Below are positions 41,927 through 50,269 of a stretch of DNA of 64,000 bases, one piece after another. The notes under the pieces were generated by a model that had not been told where the DNA came from, did no database searches, and saw nothing but the letters and a program-made list of their open reading frames with translations. This DNA is from Chryseobacterium sp. G0201 (GTDB lineage: Bacteria > Bacteroidota > Bacteroidia > Flavobacteriales > Weeksellaceae), in assembly GCF_003815655.1 (NCBI RefSeq), contig NZ_CP033917.1, positions 1,550,001 through 1,614,000 on the forward strand. Direction: 5' to 3'. How positions within the stretch are numbered: the first letter of the stretch is position 1; each line of letters starts with the position of its first letter. Both the position numbers and the translations under genes were made by a program.

Positions 41927-42814
41927 ATGAGAAGTTATACAGTGAACAAAGACGAGCAAAACAGAGACAGGATAAAGAGTGCGATACTTTCTATCCTTAT
42001 TTGGTCTGCAATTCTACTTTTTGTTTTTCTATATAAATTAAAACCGGAGCTGGATAAAAAGCCTGATGAAGTTGTTACCACAATGCTCGTCAACTTTGGA
42101 GACAACCGAAACGGGAAAGGTATTGAAGAACCTGCCGAACAGGAAGGAAGTCTAGCGGCTGCGACAGAAGAAGTTACTCCGGAACCTGTAGAAGCTGCCG
42201 TTCCTGAGACTAAAACTGTTGTAAAACCGGAACCACAGCCTGAAACGAAGAAAGCTGAAGCTAAGGACAAAGTACTTACGGGAAATAATTCAAAACTTAC
42301 TGTTCCTAAAAAAGAAGAAGCAAAAAAATCTGATAAAAAAGCAGCGACAAGTACTTCTGCTTCTAAAAATACTAAAAAAGCAGGAGCCACAACTGCCAAT
42401 TCTAAAACAGGAAGTGGTGACGGAAAAGGAAATGCGGCCATCGGAAATTTAATTAAAGGAAGAGGAACCAAAGCCGGAAGCCAGGGAACGGGTGAAGGAA
42501 TCGGAAATGCGGGAGATCCTCTTGGCGGTGACGGAAATGGCGATAGCAAAGTAGGAATCGACAGGAAATTAATCGGGTACATTCCCGGAACAATGGGAAG
42601 AGGAGGTGCACAACCAACTAATAGCTGTACAGCAAGTGGTACAATCACAATTGCTTACACTGTAGATAAAGCTGGAAACGTAGTCTCTGCAAGACGATCA
42701 GGTGGAACGTCAGATCCTTGTATTTCTTCTAATGCGGTGGCTTGGGTTAAGAAGTATGTAAAAGCCGAAAAAGCAAGCACATCCTCAACCGGAACTTATA
42801 AAATTACATTCTAA
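41927..42814 (+). CDS. tonB: TonB-like energy transducer
   Basis: A ~295-residue protein with an N-terminal membrane anchor (AILSILIWSAILLFVFLY), a long Pro/Glu/Lys/Ala-rich periplasmic linker (~55-200, including PEPVEAAVPETKTVVKPEPQ) with a Gly-rich segment, and a C-terminal TonB-like domain from about residue 215 (GTITIAYTVDKAGNVVSARR; AWVKKYVKAEK). The ATG at 41927 is preferred; the longer frame from 41840 overlaps exbD and lacks a signal-like start. It couples ExbB/ExbD energy to outer-membrane transporters. A terminator follows immediately. Confidence 0.9.
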   Translation: MRSYTVNKDEQNRDRIKSAILSILIWSAILLFVFLYKLKPELDKKPDEVVTTMLVNFGDNRNGKGIEEPAEQEGSLAAATEEVTPEPVEAAVPETKTVVKPEPQPETKKAEAKDKVLTGNNSKLTVPKKEEAKKSDKKAATSTSASKNTKKAGATTANSKTGSGDGKGNAAIGNLIKGRGTKAGSQGTGEGIGNAGDPLGGDGNGDSKVGIDRKLIGYIPGTMGRGGAQPTNSCTASGTITIAYTVDKAGNVVSARRSGGTSDPCISSNAVAWVKKYVKAEKASTSSTGTYKITF

Positions 42815-42820
42815 AAATAC

Positions 42821-42848
42821 AAAAGCACTTTATTCAAGTGCTTTTTTT
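42821..42848 (+). terminator. terminator of the exbB/exbD/tonB operon
   Basis: AAAAGCACTT/AAGTGCTTTT stem with a 5-base loop and a run of seven T. It overlaps the last bases of the convergent gene at 42830-43222. Confidence 0.88.
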
Positions 42849-43222
42849 ATTTCGTTGATTCTGTTAATAACCGGAAGGGCAAAAATTCCGCTGGTTTGAA
42901 GATACAGTTCGTAGAACGTTTTTGCTTTGTCCAGAAAATCATTATTGTTGGTTTGTTTTCCCGTAAAGTAAAAAAGACTGCCCAACATTTCGTAATAATC
43001 TTTGTGATCCCTTTCCTGTCTTTCGTTGACGATTTCTATAATTTCTTCTTTTGATTTTGCTGAAAGTGTAGTAAAATCAAATTTGAAAATATCCCTCATT
43101 AAAGACTCAAAATCTAATTCTTTCTGCATTAAACTTTCTTCAGGTTTGTCTAAAATCAGTTTTTGTAATGCTTGAGTTAACTGACGTATTAATCGTAAGG
43201 TGAATTCTTTATCTGTGATCAT
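42830..43222 (-). CDS. DUF6483-like helical protein
   Basis: A 130-residue soluble, helical protein (MITDKEFTLRLIRQLTQALQ; later YYEMLGSLFYFTGKQ). The pattern resembles the DUF6483 family of short helical proteins; this is by eye and not certain. It overlaps the lipoprotein gene upstream by four bases, and that gene abuts the SpmA/SpmB-type gene, so the three form one minus-strand operon. Function unknown. Confidence 0.65.
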   Translation of the reverse strand: MITDKEFTLRLIRQLTQALQKLILDKPEESLMQKELDFESLMRDIFKFDFTTLSAKSKEEIIEIVNERQERDHKDYYEMLGSLFYFTGKQTNNNDFLDKAKTFYELYLQTSGIFALPVINRINEIKKALE

Positions 43223-43788
43223 TTCTTTTTATTTAAATTGTTTATATTTTTGTGTACTAATTTAATAGAATCATAGTATTTTGAATGTTCAATTGGATTA
43301 TTAAACATCTTTAAATTAATAGAATTAAAAAAATCGATATAATTTTTTATATGTGCACGTGGAGGTTTACTGCTTTTAATATTATTGCACTCAAAACAAA
43401 CAGAAATATAATTAATGACTTTTTTATCTTTAAGAAAAATGATATTATGTCTAGGGTAGAAGCAATCAGTAAAAATAACTGATGTGAAAGGATTTTTATT
43501 TTCTCGTCCGCTTAAAATATCATTAAGGTGTTTTATTTGAGAGGGATTTAATGTTTTGCTGATTGTATCTTTAAACTTTTTTACATTTAATTCTTTATCA
43601 AAATCTCCATCATAATAATCCATAGGATTTACGCTGGCAAAAGCAATGACTTTATCATATTTGAAATCAATATAATCTTTTAGATTTTTATTTTGAACAA
43701 AATTGCTTTTTACAGGCTTATTTACATTGTCCTTTTTACAACCGACAATGAATAAACAAAAAAGCGTAATGTAAAATACTCTAACCAT
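43219..43788 (-). CDS. lipoprotein of unknown function
   Basis: A 189-residue lipoprotein: MVRVFYITLFCLFIVGCKKD has a short signal with lipobox IVGC. The mature part is basic and rich in Asn, Lys and Ile, with a C-N-N-I segment (CFECNNIKSS) containing two cysteines. No domain is recognised. It begins one base before the stop of the upstream transporter-like gene and overlaps the next gene by four bases. Confidence 0.75.
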   Translation of the reverse strand: MVRVFYITLFCLFIVGCKKDNVNKPVKSNFVQNKNLKDYIDFKYDKVIAFASVNPMDYYDGDFDKELNVKKFKDTISKTLNPSQIKHLNDILSGRENKNPFTSVIFTDCFYPRHNIIFLKDKKVINYISVCFECNNIKSSKPPRAHIKNYIDFFNSINLKMFNNPIEHSKYYDSIKLVHKNINNLNKKK

Positions 43789-45192
43789 TTACGCAAAAAA
43801 TAGATAAGCTAGCGCAATCGCAGTAATAACACCCACTAAATCCGCCAAAAGCATTGCAATTACCGTATATCTTGTATTCTTCACGGCTACAGCTCCAAAA
43901 TAAACTGCAATCACATAAAACGTCGTATCTGAGCTTCCTTGCAGAACTGCAGCCAATTTCCCTTGAAAACTATCTGCCCCGAAAGTTGTCATGGTATCAA
44001 CCATCATTCCACGTGCTCCTGAACCGGATAAAGGCTTGATCAAAGCGGTTGGAAGTCCGTCAACAAAACGAGGGTCAAAATTGGCTGTAAAAGCAACCCA
44101 TTTCATTCCGTCAATGATCACATCAAAAACTCCTGAAGTTCTCAGAAGAGAAATTGCGATCAACATTCCAACTAAATAGGGAATGATCTTCACACAGGTC
44201 GTAAAACCTTCTTTTGCGCCTTCAATAAAAGCGTCAAAAACATTGATTTTTTTATAAAGTGCACCAAGAACAATTCCTAAGAAAATAAAGAGAATCAATC
44301 CATTGCTTAAGACTTTACTAAAGGTATCTAATTCGTCTTTACTTAATTGAACTAAATATACAACCAAAAGTCCAATGATCGCTGAAATTCCGCCTACATA
44401 AGCGATAACAACAGGACGAAGAAGATTTATTTTCTGATATAAAGAAACAATGATCATGGCTGCTAGCGTCGCTGCGAACGTGGCAATCATACACGGAAGA
44501 AAAATATCCGTTGGCGTTTTAGAACCCATTGAAGCTCGGATGGCGATGATAGAAACCGGAATTAAGGTCATTCCTCCCGCGTGAAGACACAAAAACATGA
44601 TCTGTGAATTGCTCGCAGTATCTTTATTTGGATTTAAAGTTTGCAGACTTTCCATAGCTTTTAAACCAAATGGGGTTGCAGCGTTATCCAATCCTAAAAG
44701 ATTGGCACTGAAATTCATCAGCATATGGCCAAAAGCAGGGTGGTTTTTAGGGATTTCAGGAAATAGCTTTGAAAAGAAAGGTTGAATTAATCGACTTAAA
44801 AGATTGATTCCGCCGGCTTTTTCTGCAATACTCATGAATCCCATGAATAAGGTCATGATTCCAATTAAGCCAATACAGATTTTTACGGCAGTTTCAGAGG
44901 TTCCTATAACGCCATCTGACTCCTGAACACGATATACTTTTACATCTTGTTTAAGAGAATCTGTCTTGTAATGAATTCTGCTGTCGGCAAAATTCTGTGT
45001 TTTCATCAAACTGTCTCGGACAACATGAGAGAGGGTATTCATTTTCTGAGTTCCTATTTGTACCGTATCACCGCCTTTTCCAACAACCATATCATTGAAA
45101 ATGGTTTTGTAATGACTTGATGACATATACTTTATACTTGCAATAGCAATGGCAACGATAATAAAAGCTGACCAAATTCTGCTGAGAACCAT
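43789..45192 (-). CDS. nucleoside-recognition (Gate) membrane protein, SpmA/SpmB-type fusion
   Basis: A 467-residue integral membrane protein with about ten hydrophobic segments and two Gate domains. The first half carries GIMTLFMGFMSIAEKAGGIN and LLGLDNAATPFGLKAM; the second GFTTCVKIIPYLVGMLIA and KPLSGSGARGMMVDTM followed by QGSSDTTFYVIAVYFGAV. In Bacillus these halves are separate spore-maturation proteins SpmA and SpmB; fused forms are common in non-sporulating bacteria and their cargo is not established. A periplasmic-type segment follows the first helix (~25-100). Confidence 0.88.
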   Translation of the reverse strand: MVLSRIWSAFIIVAIAIASIKYMSSSHYKTIFNDMVVGKGGDTVQIGTQKMNTLSHVVRDSLMKTQNFADSRIHYKTDSLKQDVKVYRVQESDGVIGTSETAVKICIGLIGIMTLFMGFMSIAEKAGGINLLSRLIQPFFSKLFPEIPKNHPAFGHMLMNFSANLLGLDNAATPFGLKAMESLQTLNPNKDTASNSQIMFLCLHAGGMTLIPVSIIAIRASMGSKTPTDIFLPCMIATFAATLAAMIIVSLYQKINLLRPVVIAYVGGISAIIGLLVVYLVQLSKDELDTFSKVLSNGLILFIFLGIVLGALYKKINVFDAFIEGAKEGFTTCVKIIPYLVGMLIAISLLRTSGVFDVIIDGMKWVAFTANFDPRFVDGLPTALIKPLSGSGARGMMVDTMTTFGADSFQGKLAAVLQGSSDTTFYVIAVYFGAVAVKNTRYTVIAMLLADLVGVITAIALAYLFFA

Positions 45193-45260
45193 TTGATTAA
45201 ATTATAATTGGTTAAACTTATCAAAAAAACTCCAGATTACAAAAGAGACAGCAACTTTTT

Positions 45261-45356
45261 GTCATTGCGAGGAGCGTAGCGACGAAGCAATCTCAATAAA
45301 ACCAAGAATACTTTAATATAAATAAGTTTAGATTCCACGCTTCACTTCGTTACGGA
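45261..45356. repeat. GTCATTGCGA-type intergenic repeat with degenerate partner
   Basis: 45261-45294 begins GTCATTGCGAGGAGCGTAGC and ends in GAAGCAATCTC, a repeat common between bacterial genes. A decayed inverted partner lies at 45330-45356 (GATTCCACGCTTCACTTCG). It occupies the spacer between the SpmA/B-type gene and the DUF6973 gene. Confidence 0.75.
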
Positions 45357-45374
45357 CTAAATGGTTACATAAAA

Positions 45375-45887
45375 CTATTTTTCATCAAGATAAACCAAGT
45401 GTCCTGCAAAATCATCATCTAGGTTTTTCAGAACTTTTGCGTCTTTCATTTTATCAATTAATGCATCAATGAAAAATCCTTTTTCAAAAAACTGACGGTG
45501 AATTCCGGGTAATAATTCCATGAAATAATCCATTCCGATTTTATTGTTATGGAGATCCATTTTGGTTTCCAAAGGTTTGTTTGGAAATAATTCTTCGTGC
45601 ATATCGGTTATTCTTTTACAGAAATCCAATGCTTTTTCGGGTGAAGAGATCTTGCTGCAATACATCAGGATGAAAGCGCACCAAAGGGCGTGTCTGAAAG
45701 CATTTCCTATTCCATTATTGGATGCGGTTTCGGGAAAGCGTTTCTGAGCGATAGTAAAAGCCTGCATGGTGGCATAAAAGCTTAATAAAGAAAAAAGAGG
45801 ATGGGGAAGAACGAGCGATAAAAGACGACAAATCTTTTTAAAGCTCATACTTCGGATGGTATTGAAAAATATTTTAAAAGTCCTCAT
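45375..45887 (-). CDS. DUF6973-family protein
   Basis: A 170-residue protein with the DUF6973 motifs NNGIGNAFRHALWCAFIL and ITDMHEELFPNKPLETKMDL then HNNKIGMDYF. The conserved FRHALW, HE and DLHNN could build a metal site. It has a hydrophobic segment (PHPLFSLLSFYATMQAF) but no clear signal peptide. In related bacteria the domain often accompanies secreted or toxin-like proteins; here it is a stand-alone gene of unknown function, just downstream of the accD gene and on the same strand. Confidence 0.75.
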   Translation of the reverse strand: MRTFKIFFNTIRSMSFKKICRLLSLVLPHPLFSLLSFYATMQAFTIAQKRFPETASNNGIGNAFRHALWCAFILMYCSKISSPEKALDFCKRITDMHEELFPNKPLETKMDLHNNKIGMDYFMELLPGIHRQFFEKGFFIDALIDKMKDAKVLKNLDDDFAGHLVYLDEK

Positions 45888-45894
45888 AAATAAA

Positions 45895-45920
45895 AATCTC
45901 TCCCCAATTAGAGAGAGATT
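45895..45920 (-). terminator. terminator after accD
   Basis: AATCTCTC/GAGAGAGATT stem; on the minus strand it is followed by TTTTTATTT. It lies 22 bases past the accD stop and immediately before the DUF6973 gene. Confidence 0.8.
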
Positions 45921-45941
45921 GTATTGTATTTGTTACAAATT

Positions 45942-46796
45942 TTAAGCATGTACTGCTAATAAATTTACTGTTTTAGCTACTACTTCTTTAATTTCAGTTC
46001 TTTTTACGATGAAATCAACAAATCCTTTTTCCTGCAAGAATTCAGAAGTCTGGAAACCTTCCGGTAAATCTCTACCAATAGTTTCACGGATAACTCTTGG
46101 TCCTGCAAAGCCGATCAAAGCTTTAGGTTCAGCCATAATGATATCTGCAGTCATTGCAAAAGAAGCTGTAATTCCTCCAAAAGTAGGATCACAAAGATAA
46201 GCGATGTATAAAAGTCCCGCTTCTGAAAGCTGAGCTAATTTAGCCTGAACTTTAGCCAATTGCATCAAAGAGTACGTTGCTTCCTGCATCCTCGCACCTC
46301 CGGACTGACAAATAATCATGTAAGGAAGTTTGTTGGCGATACAGTAATCAATTGCTCTTCTGATCTTTTCACCCATTACAGAACCTAACGATCCTCCGAT
46401 AAAAGCGAAATCCATACAAGAAACTACCATTTTAGTTCCGTTTACAGTTCCTACACCATTTCTGATGGAATCTGTAAGCTTTGTTTTAGCTTTTACTTCT
46501 TTTAGACGGTCTGCGTAAGGCTTTGTATCTTTGAAGTTCAGGATGTCTATACTTTCAACATTAGCATCTAGTTCAGTGAATTTACCTTCGTCAAAAAGGA
46601 TATCAAAAAATTCTGCACTTCCTATTCTTACATGAAATCCGTCTTCAGGAGAGACATAATTGTTCTTCTTAAGTTCGTCATGTTCTACTACTTTTCCTGA
46701 TGGAGTTTGGTGCCAAAGACCTTTTGGAACATCCTTTTTTTCATCAGTAGAGGTGGTAATGTTTTTTGCTTTTCTTTTAAACCAGTCGAATGCCAT
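45942..46796 (-). CDS. accD: AccD, acetyl-CoA carboxylase carboxyltransferase beta subunit
   Basis: AccD, with AccA, transfers the carboxyl group from biotin to acetyl-CoA to form malonyl-CoA, the first step of fatty-acid synthesis. The 284-residue protein has the crotonase-like core: [40 protein letters not shown] and [16 protein letters not shown] [16 protein letters not shown]. The canonical N-terminal zinc ribbon (two C-x2-C pairs) is missing: the equivalent segment, [20 protein letters not shown], has no cysteine. This seems to be the flavobacterial form. Confidence 0.95.
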   Translation of the reverse strand: MAFDWFKRKAKNITTSTDEKKDVPKGLWHQTPSGKVVEHDELKKNNYVSPEDGFHVRIGSAEFFDILFDEGKFTELDANVESIDILNFKDTKPYADRLKEVKAKTKLTDSIRNGVGTVNGTKMVVSCMDFAFIGGSLGSVMGEKIRRAIDYCIANKLPYMIICQSGGARMQEATYSLMQLAKVQAKLAQLSEAGLLYIAYLCDPTFGGITASFAMTADIIMAEPKALIGFAGPRVIRETIGRDLPEGFQTSEFLQEKGFVDFIVKRTEIKEVVAKTVNLLAVHA

Positions 46797-46888
46797 ATCT
46801 ATATAATTGATGTATGATAAAAGATAAAAGATGAAATGAAAGCGGTTTAAAAATCACAGATCATTCATCTTTTATTATTTATTTAAAT

Positions 46889-47959
46889 TTATTTAAGCGT
46901 ATTTACGTTATTTAAGTCTTCAAACGCTTTAACCAATCTTGTAGAGAAAGTTTCTTCACCTTTTCTTACCCAAGCTCTTGGGTCATAGAATTTTTTGTTA
47001 GGTTTCTCTTCTCCTTCAGGGTTTCCTATTTGAGCTCTCAGATAATCAATATTGTTAACCATATAATCTCTAATTCCTTCTGTGTAAGCGAATTGAAGGT
47101 CTGTATCGATGTTCATTTTGATCACACCGTAATCTATCGCTTCTCTGATCTCTTCTAAAGTAGATCCAGAACCTCCGTGGAATACGAAATTCACAGGTTT
47201 TTTACCAGTTCCGAATTTCTCTTCAACAAATTTCTGAGAGTTGTCAAGGATTTTTGGTGTAAGAACCACGTTTCCTGGCTTGTAAACTCCGTGTACGTTA
47301 CCGAATGCTGCTGCAATGGTAAAGTTGTCTGAAACAGCTTTTAATTTTTCGTAAGTATAAGCGATATCTTCAGGCTGAGTGTATAATTTAGAATTGTCTA
47401 CATCAGAGTTGTCTACACCATCTTCTTCACCTCCTGTAACACCGATCTCAACTTCTAAAGTCATCTGCATTTTAGCCATTCTTTCGAAATACTTAACAGA
47501 GATCTCCAGGTTTTCTTCTAAAGATTCTTCAGAAAGATCCAACATGTGAGAAGAGTAAAGAGATTTACCTGTCTGCTTGTAAAATTCTTCACTAGCATCC
47601 AATAATCCGTCGATCCAAGGCAATAATTTCTTTGCACAGTGGTCTGTATGTAAAATTACAGTTGCTCCGTAAGCTTCTGCAAGAGTGTGAATATGTCTGG
47701 CTCCGGCAATAGATCCTAAAATAGCAGCCTTCTGACCGTCATTGCTTAATCCTTTTCCTGCGTTAAAAGCAGCTCCACCGTTAGAAAACTGAATGATAAC
47801 AGGAGAGTTTAATTTTGCTGCAGTTTCCATAACAGCATTTACATTACTAGAACCAATTACGTTTACAGCCGGTAATGCATATTTGTTTTCTTTAGCATGC
47901 TGAAAAATATCAGTAACTAATTGACCTGTGGCAACTCCTGCCGGGAAAATTCTGCTCAT
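46889..47959 (-). CDS. fbaA: class II fructose-bisphosphate aldolase
   Basis: A zinc-dependent aldolase that interconverts fructose-1,6-bisphosphate with dihydroxyacetone phosphate and glyceraldehyde-3-phosphate in glycolysis and gluconeogenesis. The 356-residue protein matches the FbaA (class IIA) length. Visible sites are VILHTDHCAKKLLPW with catalytic Asp and zinc His, EVEIGVTGGEEDGVDN, AAFGNVHGVYKPGNV (zinc His) and VFHGGSGSTLEEI (zinc His and phosphate-binding Gly/Ser), then KMNIDTDLQFAYT. It sits between accD and nadK on the same strand. Confidence 0.97.
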   Translation of the reverse strand: MSRIFPAGVATGQLVTDIFQHAKENKYALPAVNVIGSSNVNAVMETAAKLNSPVIIQFSNGGAAFNAGKGLSNDGQKAAILGSIAGARHIHTLAEAYGATVILHTDHCAKKLLPWIDGLLDASEEFYKQTGKSLYSSHMLDLSEESLEENLEISVKYFERMAKMQMTLEVEIGVTGGEEDGVDNSDVDNSKLYTQPEDIAYTYEKLKAVSDNFTIAAAFGNVHGVYKPGNVVLTPKILDNSQKFVEEKFGTGKKPVNFVFHGGSGSTLEEIREAIDYGVIKMNIDTDLQFAYTEGIRDYMVNNIDYLRAQIGNPEGEEKPNKKFYDPRAWVRKGEETFSTRLVKAFEDLNNVNTLK

Positions 47960-48029
47960 GTTTTACTTTTTATATAAATTATTAGGTGTTTCTAAAATTC
48001 CTGTAAAGGTAAGAATTTTTGATAAATTG

Positions 48030-48896
48030 TTAATTTCTTTTGTCGCGCCCCCAAAGTAGTTTCTGGCGGATGGTTTCATAGAAGCTCAGATCATTCGGCT
48101 GTACCAGAAGAATCTGGAAACTTGCCTTTTTAATAATGATTTCTTTATCTGTTTCTATATGGATTAATCTTGAATCTAAAGAAAGCGAATACTGAGGCAC
48201 TCGGCTTTCTACTCTGAATTTTATTTCTACTCTGTCATTTACCACTAAAGGTCTCACATTCAGATTGTGAGGGGCAATAGGGGTGATGACGAAGTTTTCG
48301 TTATTTGGAGAAATGATCGGTCCGCCACAGCTTAAAGAGTACGCCGTTGAACCTGTTGGGGTAGAAACGATGACGCCGTCTCCCCAGAACACATTTAAAA
48401 ATTCATCATTAATATATGAATCTACCGTAATCATAGATGTTGTTTCTTTTCTTGAAACCGTAACATCATTTAAAGCATACGGAAAAAACTCGTCTGATCT
48501 TGGTGAAACGACCTCAATAACAGCACGACGGCTTGTTTTTACATCACCTTTTAAGATAGCATCCAGTTCTTTGAAGGCTTCTTCTTTGGTAAAACTTGCC
48601 AAAAATCCTAATCTTCCGGTATTTACACCAACAATTGGGATTTCAAGATCTTCAATGAAAGTTAAAGAGTTTACGATCGTACCATCCCCACCGAAAGTGA
48701 AGAAAAGATCAACTTCCTTATCGATAAGATCCTGCTTATTATTAAAGGTTTCAAAAATTTTTGAAAACTGAAGGGCTTCCGCCATTCCCTCGTACAAAAC
48801 AGATTTTACGCCTCTGCTTTCAAGTTCTGAAACAAATTTGCTTAAATATAAAAAAGTATCAAGATCTTTTTTCTGAGAATATATGGCTGCCTTCAT
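48030..48896 (-). CDS. nadK: NAD kinase
   Basis: NadK phosphorylates NAD to NADP in the cytoplasm. The 288-residue protein has LFFTFGGDGTIVNSLTF with the GGDGT motif, VGVNTGRLGFLASF, NDVTVSR, and GDGVIVSTPTGSTAYSLSCG with the conserved NE/D-type and TPTGSTAYSLSxGGP signatures. Length is typical. It follows a CBS-domain gene by two bases, so the pair is cotranscribed; the CBS protein may modulate it. Confidence 0.96.
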   Translation of the reverse strand: MKAAIYSQKKDLDTFLYLSKFVSELESRGVKSVLYEGMAEALQFSKIFETFNNKQDLIDKEVDLFFTFGGDGTIVNSLTFIEDLEIPIVGVNTGRLGFLASFTKEEAFKELDAILKGDVKTSRRAVIEVVSPRSDEFFPYALNDVTVSRKETTSMITVDSYINDEFLNVFWGDGVIVSTPTGSTAYSLSCGGPIISPNNENFVITPIAPHNLNVRPLVVNDRVEIKFRVESRVPQYSLSLDSRLIHIETDKEIIIKKASFQILLVQPNDLSFYETIRQKLLWGRDKRN

Positions 48897-48898
48897 GT

Positions 48899-49549
48899 TT
48901 AAATTTCTATGAATTTTTGTAAAAACCCGAATCTGTCTTTAAACAGATCAGATTTTTCGTCAGAATAAAATTTTTCTACAATTCTATAATCATAACGGTC
49001 AAAAGTTGCGTCTATCGAGCTCAGATTTTCATTGCTGATCTTTATGGTCACGTGAATCACTTCATCGGACATAAAACTGATGAATCCGCCATAAAATTTT
49101 GAGTTGTTGCTCTCAATAATATTGGCGATTTCGGTCATCGAATATTTTCTGGCAGGGGTTTCAATCGTAAGAATAGCTCCCAATTCCGAAAACAGCGGAT
49201 ATCTCGACAGATCCTGAAAAATGTCTTCACAGCTGATATATCCCAAATACTTTTCACTTTTAGTGATAACCGGAATAATGTTGGCATTGAAGGTATAAAA
49301 CAAACGAATGCTGTCCATAATATTGTTATCCTCAAGAATCGCAAAACGCTCGATCTGATGTTCCAGATCTTTCAAAGTTCCTTCTTCTTCATAAAGGAAA
49401 TCCTGCGCAATTGCTCCGTAAAAGTGATGGGATTTTTTAACGAAAATATGAGAATATCCAAAGTCCTCTAACATGTCTCTTGCTGATTCTATTGAGTCAG
49501 TCAAGCTAAAACACGGGAAATCTTTTGAGATATAGTCCTTGATAAACAT
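48899..49549 (-). CDS. CBS-domain protein upstream of nadK
   Basis: A 216-residue protein with two CBS motifs in its first ~130 residues (CFSLTDSIESARDMLEDFGY and IMDSIRLFYTFNANIIPVIT, SEKYLGYISCEDIF) and an ACT-like or helical second half. CBS pairs bind adenine nucleotides and report energy status. It lies 2 bases upstream of nadK on the same strand, so a link to NADP homeostasis is plausible but is inference. It has a start codon at 49549 and no signal peptide. Confidence 0.85.
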   Translation of the reverse strand: MFIKDYISKDFPCFSLTDSIESARDMLEDFGYSHIFVKKSHHFYGAIAQDFLYEEEGTLKDLEHQIERFAILEDNNIMDSIRLFYTFNANIIPVITKSEKYLGYISCEDIFQDLSRYPLFSELGAILTIETPARKYSMTEIANIIESNNSKFYGGFISFMSDEVIHVTIKISNENLSSIDATFDRYDYRIVEKFYSDEKSDLFKDRFGFLQKFIEI

Positions 49550-49633
49550 TGTGCTAATTTATAAAAAATTAAACGAAACTTTTTCTGAAAACCTATATTT
49601 TTTTTGGGAAAAATAAAAAAACCAAATTTAAAA

Positions 49634-49664
49634 TTTGTTCGCGCCGAAAAAAAAAGTATCTTTG
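49634..49664 (+). promoter_or_regulatory. consensus promoter TTTG-N19-TATCTTTG
   Basis: TTTG (49634-49637) and TATCTTTG (49657-49664) are spaced by 19 bases, the canonical Bacteroidetes housekeeping promoter. It points to the plus strand, where no protein-coding gene follows, which supports a small RNA. Confidence 0.7.
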
Positions 49665-49669
49665 TCGCC

Positions 49670-49737
49670 TTTCATTTTTACTTTTTATTAGATTTATTTC
49701 AAACTGCACTGTCTTTTAGACACATGCAGTTTTTTTA
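49670..49737 (+). ncRNA. candidate small RNA (~68 nt)
   Basis: A consensus promoter and, about 40 bases on, a strong plus-strand-only terminator (49701-49737: AAACTGCA/TGCAGTTT with inner GTCT/AGAC, then seven T) delimit a ~68-nt transcript. It overlaps the end of the convergent trmH-like gene by three bases. The reverse strand lacks a T-run here, so the hairpin was not made for trmH. No known family is recognised. Confidence 0.5.
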
Positions 49738-50265
49738 TTTTAAGGCTTTTGTGAATTCCCACATGACGATTCCGCCACATACACTTACATTTAAAGAATG
49801 CTTAGTTCCTAATTGGGGAATTTCTAAAAATGTATCAATATTTTCTAATGCTTCATCGCTGATTCCTTCCACTTCATTTCCTAAAATTAAAGCATATTTC
49901 TTTGTTTTATCGATCGTGAAATCTGTAATCATCTGGCTGTTTGAAGTTTGTTCAATACCAATAATTTCAAATCCTTTACTTTTCAGATCACCGATTGTTG
50001 TGTTAATATCACTTTCATGGCTCCAGTCAACGCTTTCTGTTGCGCCTAATGCCGCTTTGTGAATCTCACGGTGAGGCGGTTGTGGAGTGATCCCGCACAG
50101 AATAATTTTTTCAATTAAAAAAGCATCTGCCGTTCTGAAAGTAGCACCCACGTTGTGCATGCTTCTAATATTATCTAAAATAATGATCAAAGGAATTTTC
50201 TCAACTTTCTTGAATGTTTCTACATCTATTCTGTTAAGTTCTTCCAGTTTTAATTTGTGTACCAA
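49735..50265 (-). CDS. TrmH/SpoU-family RNA 2'-O-methyltransferase
   Basis: A 176-residue SPOUT-fold methyltransferase. The conserved motifs are LDNIRSMHNVGATFRTADAF (motif 1 with Asn and Arg), ALILGNEVEGISDEAL (motif 2) and EIPQLGTKHSLNVSVCGGIV (motif 3, forming the SAM-binding knot). It methylates a ribose in tRNA or rRNA using SAM; the exact target (for example tRNA position 18) cannot be fixed from sequence because the protein lacks extra domains. It starts 5 bases upstream of the YwqK-like gene's stop, hence the two run in one operon. Confidence 0.9.
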   Translation of the reverse strand: MVHKLKLEELNRIDVETFKKVEKIPLIIILDNIRSMHNVGATFRTADAFLIEKIILCGITPQPPHREIHKAALGATESVDWSHESDINTTIGDLKSKGFEIIGIEQTSNSQMITDFTIDKTKKYALILGNEVEGISDEALENIDTFLEIPQLGTKHSLNVSVCGGIVMWEFTKALK

Positions 50266-50269
50266 TGTA

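Noticed and set aside
41935..42648. A long minus-strand frame of 237 codons opposite tonB
   Set aside because: It is the antisense of the Pro/Lys/Gly-rich TonB linker, whose codon bias leaves the opposite frame open.
49604..50062. A plus-strand frame of 152 codons opposite the trmH-like gene
   Set aside because: Most of it is antisense to the methyltransferase; the upstream promoter is better explained by a short terminated RNA.
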